Source of the DNA: Streptomyces sp. SID9727
GTDB lineage: Bacteria > Actinomycetota > Actinomycetes > Streptomycetales > Streptomycetaceae
Reading direction: 5' to 3'
Assembly (NCBI RefSeq): GCF_010550605.1
Contig: NZ_JAAGNI010000511.1
Location: 1-58,808, forward strand
Length of the DNA: 58,808 nucleotides
Below, one piece after another: positions 35,448-43,977 of the stretch. The position numbers and the translations under genes are program-made. Below the pieces are notes generated by a model. The model saw nothing but the letters and a program-made list of their open reading frames with translations, ran no database searches and was not told the origin of the DNA. The first letter of the stretch is position 1. Every line of letters begins with the position of its first letter.

Positions 35448-36101
35448 TCAGGTGTCGTCCCCGAGCACCGGTTCCGGCAGGGTGCCGGCGTTGTGCTCCA
35501 GCAGCCGCCAGCCGCGGGCGCCCTCGCCGAGCACCGACCAGCAGCAGTTGGTCAGCCCGCCGAGCCCTTCCCAGTGGTGCGCCTCCAGGCCCAGCAGCCG
35601 GCCGATGGTGGTCCGGATGGTGCCACCGTGGCTCACGACGACCAGCGTGCCGCCGTCGGGCAGCTTCTCGGCCTGCCCGAGAACCACCGGGGCGGCCCGG
35701 TCGGCGACCTCGGTCTCCAGCTCGCCGCCGCCGCGCCGCACGGGCTCGCCGCGCTTCCACGCGGCGTACTGCTCGCCGTACCGCTCCACGATCTCCTCGT
35801 GGGTCAGGCCCTGCCAGGCACCCGCGTAGGTTTCACGCAGACCCGCGTCGTGCACCACGTCGAGCCCGGTGATCGCGGCGAGCTCGGCGGCCGTGGCCGC
35901 GGCCCGCCGCAGGTCGGAGGCCACGATCGCGTCCGGCTTCAGCGAGGCGAGCAGCCGGGCGGCCCGGCGTGCCTGCGCGACGCCGGTCTCGGTCAGCTCG
36001 ATGTCCGTGGAACCCTGGAAGCGGCGTTCCAGATTCCATGCCGTCTGGCCGTGCCGCCAGAGGACGATCCTGCGGCCCCTGCCGCTCCTGCTGCCGTTCA
36101 G
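35448..36101 (-). CDS. Histidine phosphatase family protein (phosphoglycerate mutase-like), CTG start
   Basis: 217 residues. The phosphatase signature RIVLWRHGQTAW places the catalytic His at residue 17, with the second His in VVVSHGGTIRTTIGRLLGLE and FQGSTDIELTETGVAQA. The start has to lie upstream of the RHG motif, and in that frame the only candidate after the in-frame stop is CTG at 36101-36099. It overlaps the TGA of rsfS as CTGA, with GGTGAG nine bases upstream, so a coupled non-AUG start is the best reading. The role is probably phosphate-ester hydrolysis rather than glycolysis. Confidence 0.8.
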   Translation of the reverse strand: MNGSRSGRGRRIVLWRHGQTAWNLERRFQGSTDIELTETGVAQARRAARLLASLKPDAIVASDLRRAAATAAELAAITGLDVVHDAGLRETYAGAWQGLTHEEIVERYGEQYAAWKRGEPVRRGGGELETEVADRAAPVVLGQAEKLPDGGTLVVVSHGGTIRTTIGRLLGLEAHHWEGLGGLTNCCWSVLGEGARGWRLLEHNAGTLPEPVLGDDT

Positions 36102-36529
36102 CTCTGCTCACCTTCCGTACCGCCGTTGAGCTGCGCGTGCTCGGCGGCCTTGCCGCGGGTCTTCACGGCGTCCTCGGGCAGGTCGAGCTCGGGGCAGTCC
36201 TTCCACAGGCGCTCCAGCGCGTAGAAGACGCGCTCCTCGCTGTGCTGGACGTGGATGACGATGTCGACGTAGTCGAGGAGGATCCACCGGGCGTCGCGGT
36301 CGCCCTCGCGGCGGACCGGCTTGGCGCCGAGCTCCTTCTGCAGCCGCTCCTCGATCTCGTCGACGATCGACTTGACCTGGCGGTCGTTGGGGGCCGAGGC
36401 CAGCAGGAAGGCGTCGGTGATCGACAGCACGTCGCTGACGTCGTAGGCGATGATGTCGTGCGCGAGCCGGTCGGCGGCCGCCTGGGCGGCGGCGTTGATG
36501 AGCTCGATGGAGCGGTCAGTGGCGGTCAC
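36098..36529 (-). CDS. rsfS: Ribosome silencing factor (Iojap family)
   Basis: 143 residues. RsfS binds L14 on the 50S subunit and blocks subunit joining when nutrients are short. The family core reads ADRLAHDIIAYDVSDVLSIT, DAFLLASAPNDRQVKSIVDE and GDRDARWILLDYVDIVIHVQ, then ERVFYALERLWKDCPEL. It ends on TGA shared with the CTG start of the phosphatase. The nadD-LCP-rsfS-phosphatase order is conserved in actinobacteria. Confidence 0.95.
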   Translation of the reverse strand: MTATDRSIELINAAAQAAADRLAHDIIAYDVSDVLSITDAFLLASAPNDRQVKSIVDEIEERLQKELGAKPVRREGDRDARWILLDYVDIVIHVQHSEERVFYALERLWKDCPELDLPEDAVKTRGKAAEHAQLNGGTEGEQS

Positions 36530-36673
36530 AAGCAGGCTTTCGTCGTCGGTCGGATAGACCTCTAGGGTCTCACGGGGAACCGCCCGCCCACACAGCCGTA
36601 TTCCGTGGCCCGCCCACGGGCCGCCCGGGGAGGCCCGGGCCGTTCGGCTCCGGACCTCCCGCGGCCTCCGCGC

Positions 36674-38410
36674 CTACTTGGCCTTGTAGTCCTGGCCCAG
36701 GAGGACGGACACGTCCGCGTTCCCGGCCGGCTTGCCCTTCTCGACCGAGGTCGCCGGCAGCCCGAGGGTCTTGGCGACCTCGGTCGCCTTCTCCTTGTCG
36801 GCCGCTTCGGCGTAGACCACCTGCGAGGAGGCGACCGCGTCGGCCTTCCCGCTGTTGACGAAGGCGAAACCGCCGTTGACCAGCTTGCCCCGGGCGGACT
36901 CGGTGGAGCCGGTGTCACCGGTGGCGTTCCTGATCCCGACCCGGATCACCCCGTCGGCCGACGGCGCCTTGACCGTGCCGCCGAGGATGTCCTTGACCAC
37001 GCTCTCGGTGGCCGCGTCGGTGAGGGTGCCGTCGTCCTGCACCGGCAGCAGTGCCGTCTTGTAGTCGCCGACCTTGGCGTGCTCGGCCAGCTTCGCCAGC
37101 GAGGCGCCGAGGTCCTTCTCGGGCAGCGACGGGTCGAGGATCTGGGCCAGCGTCTGGACGGTGACCGTGGCTGCCTGCGGGTCGTCGGACATCTTGCGCA
37201 GCACCCCGCGTACGACCTGCCCGAACCGCATCAGCTGCTTGGCCTCGGCCTCACCGGGCCCGCGGTACGTGGCGTAGGCGACGGCCATCTGGCCGCTGAG
37301 GGTCTGCGCCTCGCCCTTCTTCACCAGGTCGCCGGAGCCCTTCTTGGCGCCCGGCACGGCGGTGTCGGTGTCGACCTCGATGTTGCCGACGAGGTCGACC
37401 AGGTTCTCCAGGTAGGGCGTGTCGAGCCGCCAGGTCCCGCTGATGTCGGTGCCGAGCAGGGTGTCCAGGGACTCCCGGGTCCCGGACGTGCCGTCGTCCT
37501 CGACCGACTTGCCGAGCGTGGTGGTGCTGCCGTCCTCGTCGGAGACGGCGAGGGAGTTGGGGAGCAGGACCGTGGTGCCCTGTTTGGTGGTGACGTTGTC
37601 GACGAGCAGGGCGGTGGACGTGCCGCCGGACGTGGTGTTGTGGAGGTGGACCACGATGACGTCCCGGCGCTGGGGACCGGTCGTCGCGGTGTTCTCCTTC
37701 TCGCCGCCGGACATCCCGGGGAGCTTGTCCGCCGACCACAGGTAACCGACGCCGCCGAGGACGGCCAGGACCCCGACGACGATCAGCGCGACGATCCGGT
37801 TGCGGCCCTTGCGGCGCGCCTCCTCGCGGCGCTCGCTGCGGCTCTCGGTGAACTTGAGCCAGTCGATGACGTCTTCGGAGTCCTCGTCGGGCTCCTCGAT
37901 GAAGGCGAACTGCTCGGTGCGGTAGTCCTCGCCACCGCGGCGCTGCCCGGGCACGGCCGCCTCCGGCGCCGGACGCGGCTCGGGCTCACGGGGCGGGGCA
38001 GGCGGGGCGGACGCGGGGGCGGCGGCCTGCTGCGGGAGGCCCCACTGCTGGGTCGTGTCGACCGCGGCGGGCTGCTGCGCGGTGTCGTGCGCGGGCTGCT
38101 GCTGCCCGGTGTCGTACCCGTACCGGTCGTAGCCGTAGTCCTGCTGCGGTGCCTGCTGGGGCTGGGCCGCGTAGGGGTCGTACGGCTGCTGCGGCGGGGC
38201 GGAGGGCTGCTGCTGGGCGTACGGGTCGTAGCCGTAGCCCTGCCCGCCGCCCTGGGGCGCCTGGCCTCCGTACGGGTCCGGCTGCTGCTGCGCGTACGGG
38301 TCGTACTGCTGCTGCCCCGGCTGCTGGTACACCGGCTGCCCGTACTCGTCGTAGCCGATGATCTGCGGCTGCTGGTAGTACGGGTCGTACGGGTTCTGTC
38401 GGTCGTTCAC
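36674..38410 (-). CDS. LytR-CpsA-Psr (LCP) family protein, wall glycopolymer attachment
   Basis: 578 residues from GTG 38410, which has AAGGGG upstream. Residues ~1-150 are Gln/Tyr/Pro-rich and disordered (YDPYAQQQPDPYGG-type repeats). A membrane anchor lies at ~206-224. The LCP domain (~250-445) faces out, and a LytR_C domain (~488-575, GVIRVGIRNATGDTGSTESA) closes the protein. LCP enzymes transfer lipid-linked polymers to peptidoglycan. The usual SIPRD loop is replaced by VLLPNSLAV, so catalytic arginines may be missing. I recall that the S. coelicolor counterpart SCO2578 is called TagV. Confidence 0.82.
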   Translation of the reverse strand: MNDRQNPYDPYYQQPQIIGYDEYGQPVYQQPGQQQYDPYAQQQPDPYGGQAPQGGGQGYGYDPYAQQQPSAPPQQPYDPYAAQPQQAPQQDYGYDRYGYDTGQQQPAHDTAQQPAAVDTTQQWGLPQQAAAPASAPPAPPREPEPRPAPEAAVPGQRRGGEDYRTEQFAFIEEPDEDSEDVIDWLKFTESRSERREEARRKGRNRIVALIVVGVLAVLGGVGYLWSADKLPGMSGGEKENTATTGPQRRDVIVVHLHNTTSGGTSTALLVDNVTTKQGTTVLLPNSLAVSDEDGSTTTLGKSVEDDGTSGTRESLDTLLGTDISGTWRLDTPYLENLVDLVGNIEVDTDTAVPGAKKGSGDLVKKGEAQTLSGQMAVAYATYRGPGEAEAKQLMRFGQVVRGVLRKMSDDPQAATVTVQTLAQILDPSLPEKDLGASLAKLAEHAKVGDYKTALLPVQDDGTLTDAATESVVKDILGGTVKAPSADGVIRVGIRNATGDTGSTESARGKLVNGGFAFVNSGKADAVASSQVVYAEAADKEKATEVAKTLGLPATSVEKGKPAGNADVSVLLGQDYKAK

Positions 38411-38429
38411 CGGTGCCCCTTTCCGTGGC

Positions 38430-39047
38430 TCACTCGCCGCGGTACAGCTGGCGCTTGTCGATGTAGCGGACCACACCGTCGGGCACGAGATACCAGACCG
38501 GTTCGCCCTGGGCCACCCTCGCGCGGCAGTCCGTCGAGGAGATCGCGAGCGCGGGGACCTCCACCAGGGAGACGCCCCCCTTCGGCAGCCCGTCGTCCGT
38601 GAGGAGGTGCCCCGGCCGGGTCACGCCGATGAAATGGGAGAGGGAGAACAGCTCGTCGGCGTTGCGCCAGGTGAGGATCTGGGCGAGCGCGTCGGCACCG
38701 GTGATGAAGAAGAGGTCCGCGTCGCCGTGGAACTCACGCAGGTCCCGCAGCGTGTCGATCGTGTACGTGGGGCCCTTGCGGTCGATGTCGCTCCGGCTGA
38801 CCGAGAACTGCGGGTTGGACGCCGTCGCGATGACCGTCATCAGATAACGGTCCTCCGCCGGGGACACGTGCTTGTGGCTCTTCTGCCACGGCTCCCCGGT
38901 CGGTACGAAGATCACCTCGTCGAGGTGGAACTGGGCGGCCACTTCACTGGCCGCCACCAGGTGTCCATGATGGATCGGGTCAAACGTCCCGCCCATCACG
39001 CCGAGTCGGCGTTTTACGCGGCCGGTAGGCACTTCCTGCTCTCCCAT
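38430..39047 (-). CDS. nadD: Nicotinate-nucleotide adenylyltransferase
   Basis: 205 residues from ATG 39047. NadD makes deamido-NAD from nicotinate mononucleotide and ATP. It has the nucleotidyltransferase GxFDPIHxGH motif (LGVMGGTFDPIHHGHLVAAS), FVPTGEPWQKSHKHVSPAED, FFITGADALAQILTWRNADE and the C-terminal ISSTDCRARVAQGEPVWYLV. A longer open reading from 39296 adds non-conserved sequence and is rejected. It lies upstream of the LCP gene with a 19-base gap, so they are probably cotranscribed. Confidence 0.95.
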   Translation of the reverse strand: MGEQEVPTGRVKRRLGVMGGTFDPIHHGHLVAASEVAAQFHLDEVIFVPTGEPWQKSHKHVSPAEDRYLMTVIATASNPQFSVSRSDIDRKGPTYTIDTLRDLREFHGDADLFFITGADALAQILTWRNADELFSLSHFIGVTRPGHLLTDDGLPKGGVSLVEVPALAISSTDCRARVAQGEPVWYLVPDGVVRYIDKRQLYRGE

Positions 39048-39085
39048 GCGTGCAGAGCCTACTGGCACAGCTGTACGCCCCGGTC

Positions 39086-39247
39086 TCAGCGGTCGCGGTT
39101 GAAGCGCGTGGTGATCCACAGAAGGAGGAGAAGCACGACAAAGGCACCGCCACCGGTGAGGTAGGGGCTGAGGCTTTCGTGATTGCCACCGTGCTCGCCC
39201 TCGGCGGCGACGGTGACCAGCTGGTGTGCGGTGCTCGTGAGGCTCAT
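39086..39247 (-). CDS. Small single-pass membrane protein (53 residues)
   Basis: ATG 39247 to TGA 39086. The protein is SLTSTAHQLVTVAAEGEHGG followed by NHESLSPYLTGGGAFVVLLL and LLLWITTRFNRDR: a short extracellular or polar N-terminus, one membrane helix (about residues 33-46) and a basic cytoplasmic end. Too short to match families by eye, but the frame is clean, it lies in the nadD operon direction, and I recall small membrane proteins at this position in other streptomycetes. Confidence 0.65.
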   Translation of the reverse strand: MSLTSTAHQLVTVAAEGEHGGNHESLSPYLTGGGAFVVLLLLLWITTRFNRDR

Positions 39248-39330
39248 CTTCGGCAGGACCTATCGATCGGGAGTCGGGGGAAGACGTCGCGGACATCGTA
39301 TGCGGGTGCCCCGGGCACGCTCACGCCGAC

Positions 39331-39483
39331 TCAGTCGTTGTCGTCGTCGTTGCGGTATCCGCGGAGCAGGAACCAGGCCAGCAGTGCGGCTCCCAGCAGG
39401 GAGGCGACCAGCACGATGCGGATCGTGTTGCCCGGCCCCTGGTCCCCGGACGCGGCGGCGAACAGAGCAACGGTGTGCGGCAT
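39331..39483 (-). CDS. Small single-pass membrane protein (50 residues)
   Basis: ATG 39483 to TGA 39331, with GAGGAG ten bases upstream. It reads MPHTVALFAAASGDQGPGN, then IRIVLVASLLGAALLAWFLL and RGYRNDDDND. One membrane helix (about residues 20-40) and an acidic Asn/Asp-rich tail. It is a companion of the 53-residue gene next to it. Confidence 0.65.
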   Translation of the reverse strand: MPHTVALFAAASGDQGPGNTIRIVLVASLLGAALLAWFLLRGYRNDDDND

Positions 39484-39597
39484 GTCGGGCGTCTCCTCAG
39501 TTATCCACAGCCCCCCGCACACCGTAGCCCCAGCACCTAGGCTGGGCGGCGTCAGGGGGGCGAGCGACGTCTCGTACGAACACAGGGGGCCCAGGTC

Positions 39598-40731
39598 ATG
39601 ACCAGCAGCAGCCACGAGAGCCAGGACCGCGTACCGAGCAGGCAGCGCAAGCGTTTCCCGGGGATCTCCTCCCGGGCCTACGAGCACCCCGCGGACCGCT
39701 CCGCGCTGGTCGCGCTGCGCAAGCTCAGCGGCTTCGACACCGTCTTCAAGGCGCTGAGCGGACTGCTGCCCGAGCGCAGCCTGCGCCTCCTCTTCCTGTC
39801 GGACTCCGTCCGGGTGAGCGACGCCCAGTTCGCGCACCTCAACGACATGCTCCGCGACGCCTGTTACATCCTGGACCTGGAGAAGGTCCCGCCGATGTAC
39901 GTCAACCAGGACCCCAAGCCCAACGCCATGTGCATCGGGCTGGACGAGCCGATCATCGTGGTGACCACGGGCCTGGTCGAACTGCTGGACGAGGAGGAGA
40001 TGCGGGCGGTCATCGGCCACGAGGTCGGGCACGCCCTGTCGGGTCACGCGGTGTACCGCACGATCCTCCTCTTCCTCACCAGCCTGGCGCTCAAGGTCGC
40101 CTGGATCCCGCTGGGCAACGTCGCGATCATGGCGATCGTGACGGCGCTGCGCGAGTGGTTCCGCAAGTCGGAGCTGTCGGCGGACCGCGCCGGGCTGCTG
40201 GTCGGCCAGGACATACAGGCGTCGATGCGCGGCCTGATGAAGATCGCCGGCGGCAACCACCTGCACGAGATGAACGTGGACGCGTTCCTGGCCCAGGCCG
40301 ACGAGTACGAGAAGTCCGGGGACCTGCGCGACTCGGTGCTCAAGATCCTCAACGTGCTGCCCCGCTCACACCCGTTCACCACGGTCCGCGCCGCCGAGCT
40401 GAAGAAGTGGTCGGAGACCCGCGACTACCAGCGGATCATGGACGGCCACTACCCGCGCCGGGACGAGGACAAGGACACGTCGGTGACGGACTCGTTCAAG
40501 GAGTCCGCCTCGCATTACGCCGAATCGGTGCGCAACAGCAAGGATCCGCTGATGAAGCTCGTCGGCGACATAGCGGGCGGCGCCGGGGACCTGGGCGGCA
40601 AGCTCCGCGACAAGTTCACCGGCGGGGGCGGCGCCAAGGACGGTGCTACGGGCGGCTCCGCGCGGCCGTCGGGGACGGAGCGGACGGAGGGCCCTGAGGG
40701 CTCGCAGGGGCCTTCGGCGGAAGGGAGCTGA
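39598..40731 (+). CDS. M48 family zinc metalloprotease
   Basis: 377 residues. The zinc motif is HEVGH at residues 141-145 (MRAVIGHEVGHALSGH), with the third ligand probably in ELSADRAGLL further on. Hydrophobic stretches (about residues 153-185) anchor it in the membrane, as in HtpX/Ste24-like proteases that act on misfolded membrane proteins. The C-terminal ~60 residues are Gly/Ser/Pro-rich and disordered and overlap the 3' end of the convergent gene by 86 bp. AGGGGG precedes the ATG. Confidence 0.88.
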   Translation: MTSSSHESQDRVPSRQRKRFPGISSRAYEHPADRSALVALRKLSGFDTVFKALSGLLPERSLRLLFLSDSVRVSDAQFAHLNDMLRDACYILDLEKVPPMYVNQDPKPNAMCIGLDEPIIVVTTGLVELLDEEEMRAVIGHEVGHALSGHAVYRTILLFLTSLALKVAWIPLGNVAIMAIVTALREWFRKSELSADRAGLLVGQDIQASMRGLMKIAGGNHLHEMNVDAFLAQADEYEKSGDLRDSVLKILNVLPRSHPFTTVRAAELKKWSETRDYQRIMDGHYPRRDEDKDTSVTDSFKESASHYAESVRNSKDPLMKLVGDIAGGAGDLGGKLRDKFTGGGGAKDGATGGSARPSGTERTEGPEGSQGPSAEGS

Positions 40732-41785
40732 CCTCCAGCGTCCCGCAGAGCGCGGCGACGGGCCGGCCCGTGGCGTACGGGTCGGTGCCCGCCGGCCCGC
40801 GCGAGACCGCCCGCTGGCCGGCGAGCAGCGGCCGCAGGGCTCCCGAGGCGTCGGCCGGGCAGGACTGCGGGCCCGCTTGGAGGTAGCTGGTCTGCACCTC
40901 CAGCCGGTGCAGCCTCAGGTCCTCCCGGTCGAACCGGAAGCGCATCTCCCGCCGCACGGTGAAGAGGGAGGCTCCGCCCTTCGGCTGAGGACCCGACACG
41001 GCGGGCCGCAGGGCGTACGTGAAGGTGTGGTCCGAGACCACCTCCAGGGCGTCGGAGCCCGTCTGGGTGTAGCGCAGGGTGCCGCGGACCCGGACCTCGG
41101 GGTCCGGGGTCGCCTCGGCCGGGTCGAAGCGGACGAGCCAGCCGGTCGCGGCGTGCTGCCCGTCGTCGTAGGGCTCGTCGACACTGCGGTCGAACTGCTC
41201 CATCTGGTCCGGGTCGAGCAGCGCTTCCACGGGGCGCACGGCGTTCCCGCTGAGTACGTCGGGGTCGAGCGAGGAGGCGACCAGGTAGTCCTTGACGGTG
41301 GCCAGGGCGGCGCTCACCTCGCTCTCCGAGAAGTCGGCGGTGTGCCGGGCGGGCGGCGGGTTGATGCCGTCCCCGCCCTTCGCGTAGTGGGCGGCGGGGC
41401 TGCCGGCGAAGAGAGCGGCGGGGGTGCCCGCTGGGACGGCGCCGCGCGGGGCGAGCGGGACGAGGGTCATCCGCAGCGATTCGGGCTTCCGGGCGGCGGC
41501 CGGAGTCTCGTAGGGGTGGCTCAGGCCCATGAAGACGGCCGTGCCGAAGGCCAGGGCGATGAGGATCATCAGGGCGAGGGCGATCCGGGAGCCGCTGCGG
41601 TAGGCCCGCCCGGGCAGACTGCGGACGGCGCGGGCGTGCCGGCCCATGCGTTCCTGGGCGGAGAATTCCTGCAGCCGGGCCGCCCGCACGAAGGACTCGT
41701 CGAAGACGAGTGAGCCGTACTCGTCGTCCGGGCCGTGCGCGCCGTTCTCCGCCGGGCCGTCGGGTGGATCTCCGCGGTGTGCCAT
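40646..41785 (-). CDS. Conserved single-pass membrane protein with FDExFVRAA motif
   Basis: 379 residues. The cytoplasmic N-terminus holds EYGSLVFDESFVRAARLQEF (residues 22-41), also present in the gene at 41955. A membrane segment (about 67-86, ALALMILIALAFGTAVFMGL) is followed by a ~270-residue extracytoplasmic domain (TLVPLAPRGAVPAGTPAALF, FSESEVSAALATVKDYLVAS, GWLVRFDPAEATPDPEVRVR) that is conserved but has no name I recognise. The last ~30 residues overlap the convergent M48 gene. Together with the neighbour it may form a pair. Confidence 0.75.
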   Translation of the reverse strand: MAHRGDPPDGPAENGAHGPDDEYGSLVFDESFVRAARLQEFSAQERMGRHARAVRSLPGRAYRSGSRIALALMILIALAFGTAVFMGLSHPYETPAAARKPESLRMTLVPLAPRGAVPAGTPAALFAGSPAAHYAKGGDGINPPPARHTADFSESEVSAALATVKDYLVASSLDPDVLSGNAVRPVEALLDPDQMEQFDRSVDEPYDDGQHAATGWLVRFDPAEATPDPEVRVRGTLRYTQTGSDALEVVSDHTFTYALRPAVSGPQPKGGASLFTVRREMRFRFDREDLRLHRLEVQTSYLQAGPQSCPADASGALRPLLAGQRAVSRGPAGTDPYATGRPVAALCGTLEVSSLPPKAPASPQGPPSAPSPTAARSRP

Positions 41786-41954
41786 GACTTCTCCCGACTC
41801 CGTGAGAAGTCCCCTCTTCGGGCGGAGGAGGGGTCATACCTTCAGGGTGGGTCGAACACGACGACGGTAAACGCGGTGACGCCCGGCAACCACCGGGGAG
41901 TTCCCATGGACCGCCGGACGGAGGACGGGGCCGTCCGGGCGAGGCGCGTGGGGG

Positions 41955-42548
41955 TCAGGGGGTGCGCGGGACGGCGGAGACCATCGGGCGGGAGTGGTCG
42001 TCCGCGTCCGAGGGGGCGGACCCGGGCCCGGGGCCCGGCGCGCTGTCCACGCCGGTGGAGGCCGGTGGCGGGACCTGGCCCTGCCGGTCCCCCGAGCTGT
42101 TGCGGTAGACGGCGCTGAAGGCCAGGGCGACCATGCCGACGCCCATCAGGACGGCCAGCAGCCAGGCGACCGGCCGGTGCCAGCGGGCGGCCCCCCGGTA
42201 CGGGCGCAGCGCGCCGCCGTGGCGTCCGTAGGGGCCGTGCTCGTGGAAGTCGTCGCCGTCGAGCGGGTCGTAGCCGCCCGGGCCGCCGTAGCCGCCCGGG
42301 CCGTGGCCCTCGTCGTACAGCTCGTCGTCGAAGGGGCCGCCGCGGGCACCGGCGTGCCGGGTGTCGGCCTCCGCGCGCGCCTCGGCCGCCGCCAGCAGCC
42401 GCTCGACGGCGGTCGGTTCGTGGAACTCGGCGGCCCGTACGAAGTCCTCGTCGAACACCACGGAGGCGAAGTCCTCGTCCGCGCCCCCGCGGTCGTCGTC
42501 GGGCTCCCAGCCGTTCGGGTACGGCCTGCCCCCCGCGTCGTCCGCCAC
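41955..42548 (-). CDS. Membrane protein with cytoplasmic FDExFVRAA motif
   Basis: 197 residues. DEDFASVVFDEDFVRAAEFH (residues 24-43) mirrors the N-terminus of the protein encoded at 40646. A Gly/Tyr/Asp-rich linker precedes one membrane segment (about 127-147, AWLLAVLMGVGMVALAFSAV), and the short outside part is Pro/Ser-rich. I recall that the S. coelicolor counterpart near proA (SCO2584) was reported in connection with the cell-wall-synthesis complex, but I could not verify this. Confidence 0.7.
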   Translation of the reverse strand: MADDAGGRPYPNGWEPDDDRGGADEDFASVVFDEDFVRAAEFHEPTAVERLLAAAEARAEADTRHAGARGGPFDDELYDEGHGPGGYGGPGGYDPLDGDDFHEHGPYGRHGGALRPYRGAARWHRPVAWLLAVLMGVGMVALAFSAVYRNSSGDRQGQVPPPASTGVDSAPGPGPGSAPSDADDHSRPMVSAVPRTP

Positions 42549-42612
42549 GGTTTCAGACTAGCCCCGGCGGACCGCTTTGGGCAGGGAGACGGCGCATTCT
42601 CCCGTCAACGGG

Positions 42613-43896
42613 TCACCTCACGTGGCCGTCGCCGGTGACGATGTACTTGGTCGACGTCAGCTCGGGCAGACCCATGGGCCCCCTGGCGTGCAGCTTCTGC
42701 GTGGAGATGCCGATCTCGGCGCCGAAACCGAACTGGCCTCCGTCGGTGAACCGGGTCGAGGCGTTGACGGCCACCGTGGTGGAGTCCACCAGCTGGGTGA
42801 AGCGGCGGGCGGCGGCCTGCGAGGTGGTCACGATGGCCTCGGTGTGGCCGGAGGACCAGAGCCGGATGTGCGCCACGGCCGCGTCCAGCGACTCCACGAC
42901 GGCCGCCGCGATGTCGTACGAGAGGTACTCGGTCTCCCAGTCCTCCGGGGTCGCCGCCACCACCGTGGCCTTGGAGCCCTCGGCGTACTCCAGCACCCGT
43001 TCGTCGCCGTGTACGGTCACTCCGGCCTCGGCCAGGGCGTCCAGGGCGCGCGGCAGGAAGGCGTCGGCGACGTCCTTGTGGACGAGCAGGGTCTCCGCGG
43101 CGTTGCAGACGCTGGGGCGCTGGGCCTTGGAGTTGACCAGGATCTCCACGGCCATGTCCAGGTCGGTCTGCGCGTCGACGTACACGTGGCAGTTGCCGGT
43201 GCCGGTCTCGATGACGGGGACGGTGGACTCCTCGACCACCGTGCGGATCAGCGAGGCGCCGCCGCGCGGGATGAGCACGTCCACGAGGCCCCGGGCGCGC
43301 ATCAGCTCGCGCACCGAGTCCCGGCTCTCGCCCGGGACCAGCTGCACCGCGTCGGCCGGCAGTCCGGAGCCGCCGACGGCGTCGCGCAGCACCCGCACCA
43401 GGGCGGTGTTCGACGCGAAGGCGGAGGACGAGCCGCGCAGCAGGACGGCGTTGCCCGACTTCAGGCAGAGCGCCGCGGCGTCCACGGTCACGTTGGGCCG
43501 GGCCTCGTAGATGATCCCGACGACGCCGAGCGGCACCCGGACCTGGCGCAGGTCGATGCCGTTGGGCAGGGTCGAGCCGCGCACCACCTCGCCGACCGGG
43601 TCGGGCAGGGCGGCGACGTGCCGTACGTCGGCGGCGATGGCGCGGATGCGCTCCGGGGTGAGGGTCAGCCGGTCCACGACGGATTCGCTGGTGCCCGCCT
43701 CCCGGGCGCGCGCCACGTCCTCGGCGTTGGCCGCGAGGATGTCGCTCGTCCGTACTTCCAGCGCGTCGGCGATCGCCAGGAGGGCGTCGTCCTTCGCCGC
43801 GCGCGGAAGTGGCGCGATGTCGGCGGCGGCGGAGCGGGCCCGGTAGGCGGCCTGGGCCACGGGAGACATGTTGTCGTACGGCGAGAGCGTGGTCAT
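42613..43896 (-). CDS. proA: Gamma-glutamyl phosphate reductase
   Basis: 427 residues from ATG 43896. Reduces gamma-glutamyl phosphate to glutamate semialdehyde with NADPH, the second step of proline synthesis. The aldehyde-dehydrogenase fold shows VPLGVVGIIYEARPNVTVDA, LCLKSGNAVLLRGSSSAFAS, VLIPRGGASLIRTVVEES and the catalytic cysteine in RPSVCNAAETLLVHKDV. It ends STKYIVTGDGHVR. Alternative upstream Met (43938) is rejected as it lies before the family's usual beginning. proB is 0.7 kb upstream, separated by one gene. Confidence 0.96.
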   Translation of the reverse strand: MTTLSPYDNMSPVAQAAYRARSAAADIAPLPRAAKDDALLAIADALEVRTSDILAANAEDVARAREAGTSESVVDRLTLTPERIRAIAADVRHVAALPDPVGEVVRGSTLPNGIDLRQVRVPLGVVGIIYEARPNVTVDAAALCLKSGNAVLLRGSSSAFASNTALVRVLRDAVGGSGLPADAVQLVPGESRDSVRELMRARGLVDVLIPRGGASLIRTVVEESTVPVIETGTGNCHVYVDAQTDLDMAVEILVNSKAQRPSVCNAAETLLVHKDVADAFLPRALDALAEAGVTVHGDERVLEYAEGSKATVVAATPEDWETEYLSYDIAAAVVESLDAAVAHIRLWSSGHTEAIVTTSQAAARRFTQLVDSTTVAVNASTRFTDGGQFGFGAEIGISTQKLHARGPMGLPELTSTKYIVTGDGHVR

Positions 43897-43977
43897 GCCC
43901 GCAGAGTAATGCGCACCCTGCGGGCATTCCGCACGCATCCCGTGATGCGAGACGGCCGTTCCACCGGCGGGGCCGGG

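Noticed and set aside
39331..40266. A 311-codon minus-strand frame opposite the M48 protease
   Set aside because: Only its last 50 codons (39331-39483) make a sensible small protein; the rest is antisense to the M48 gene.
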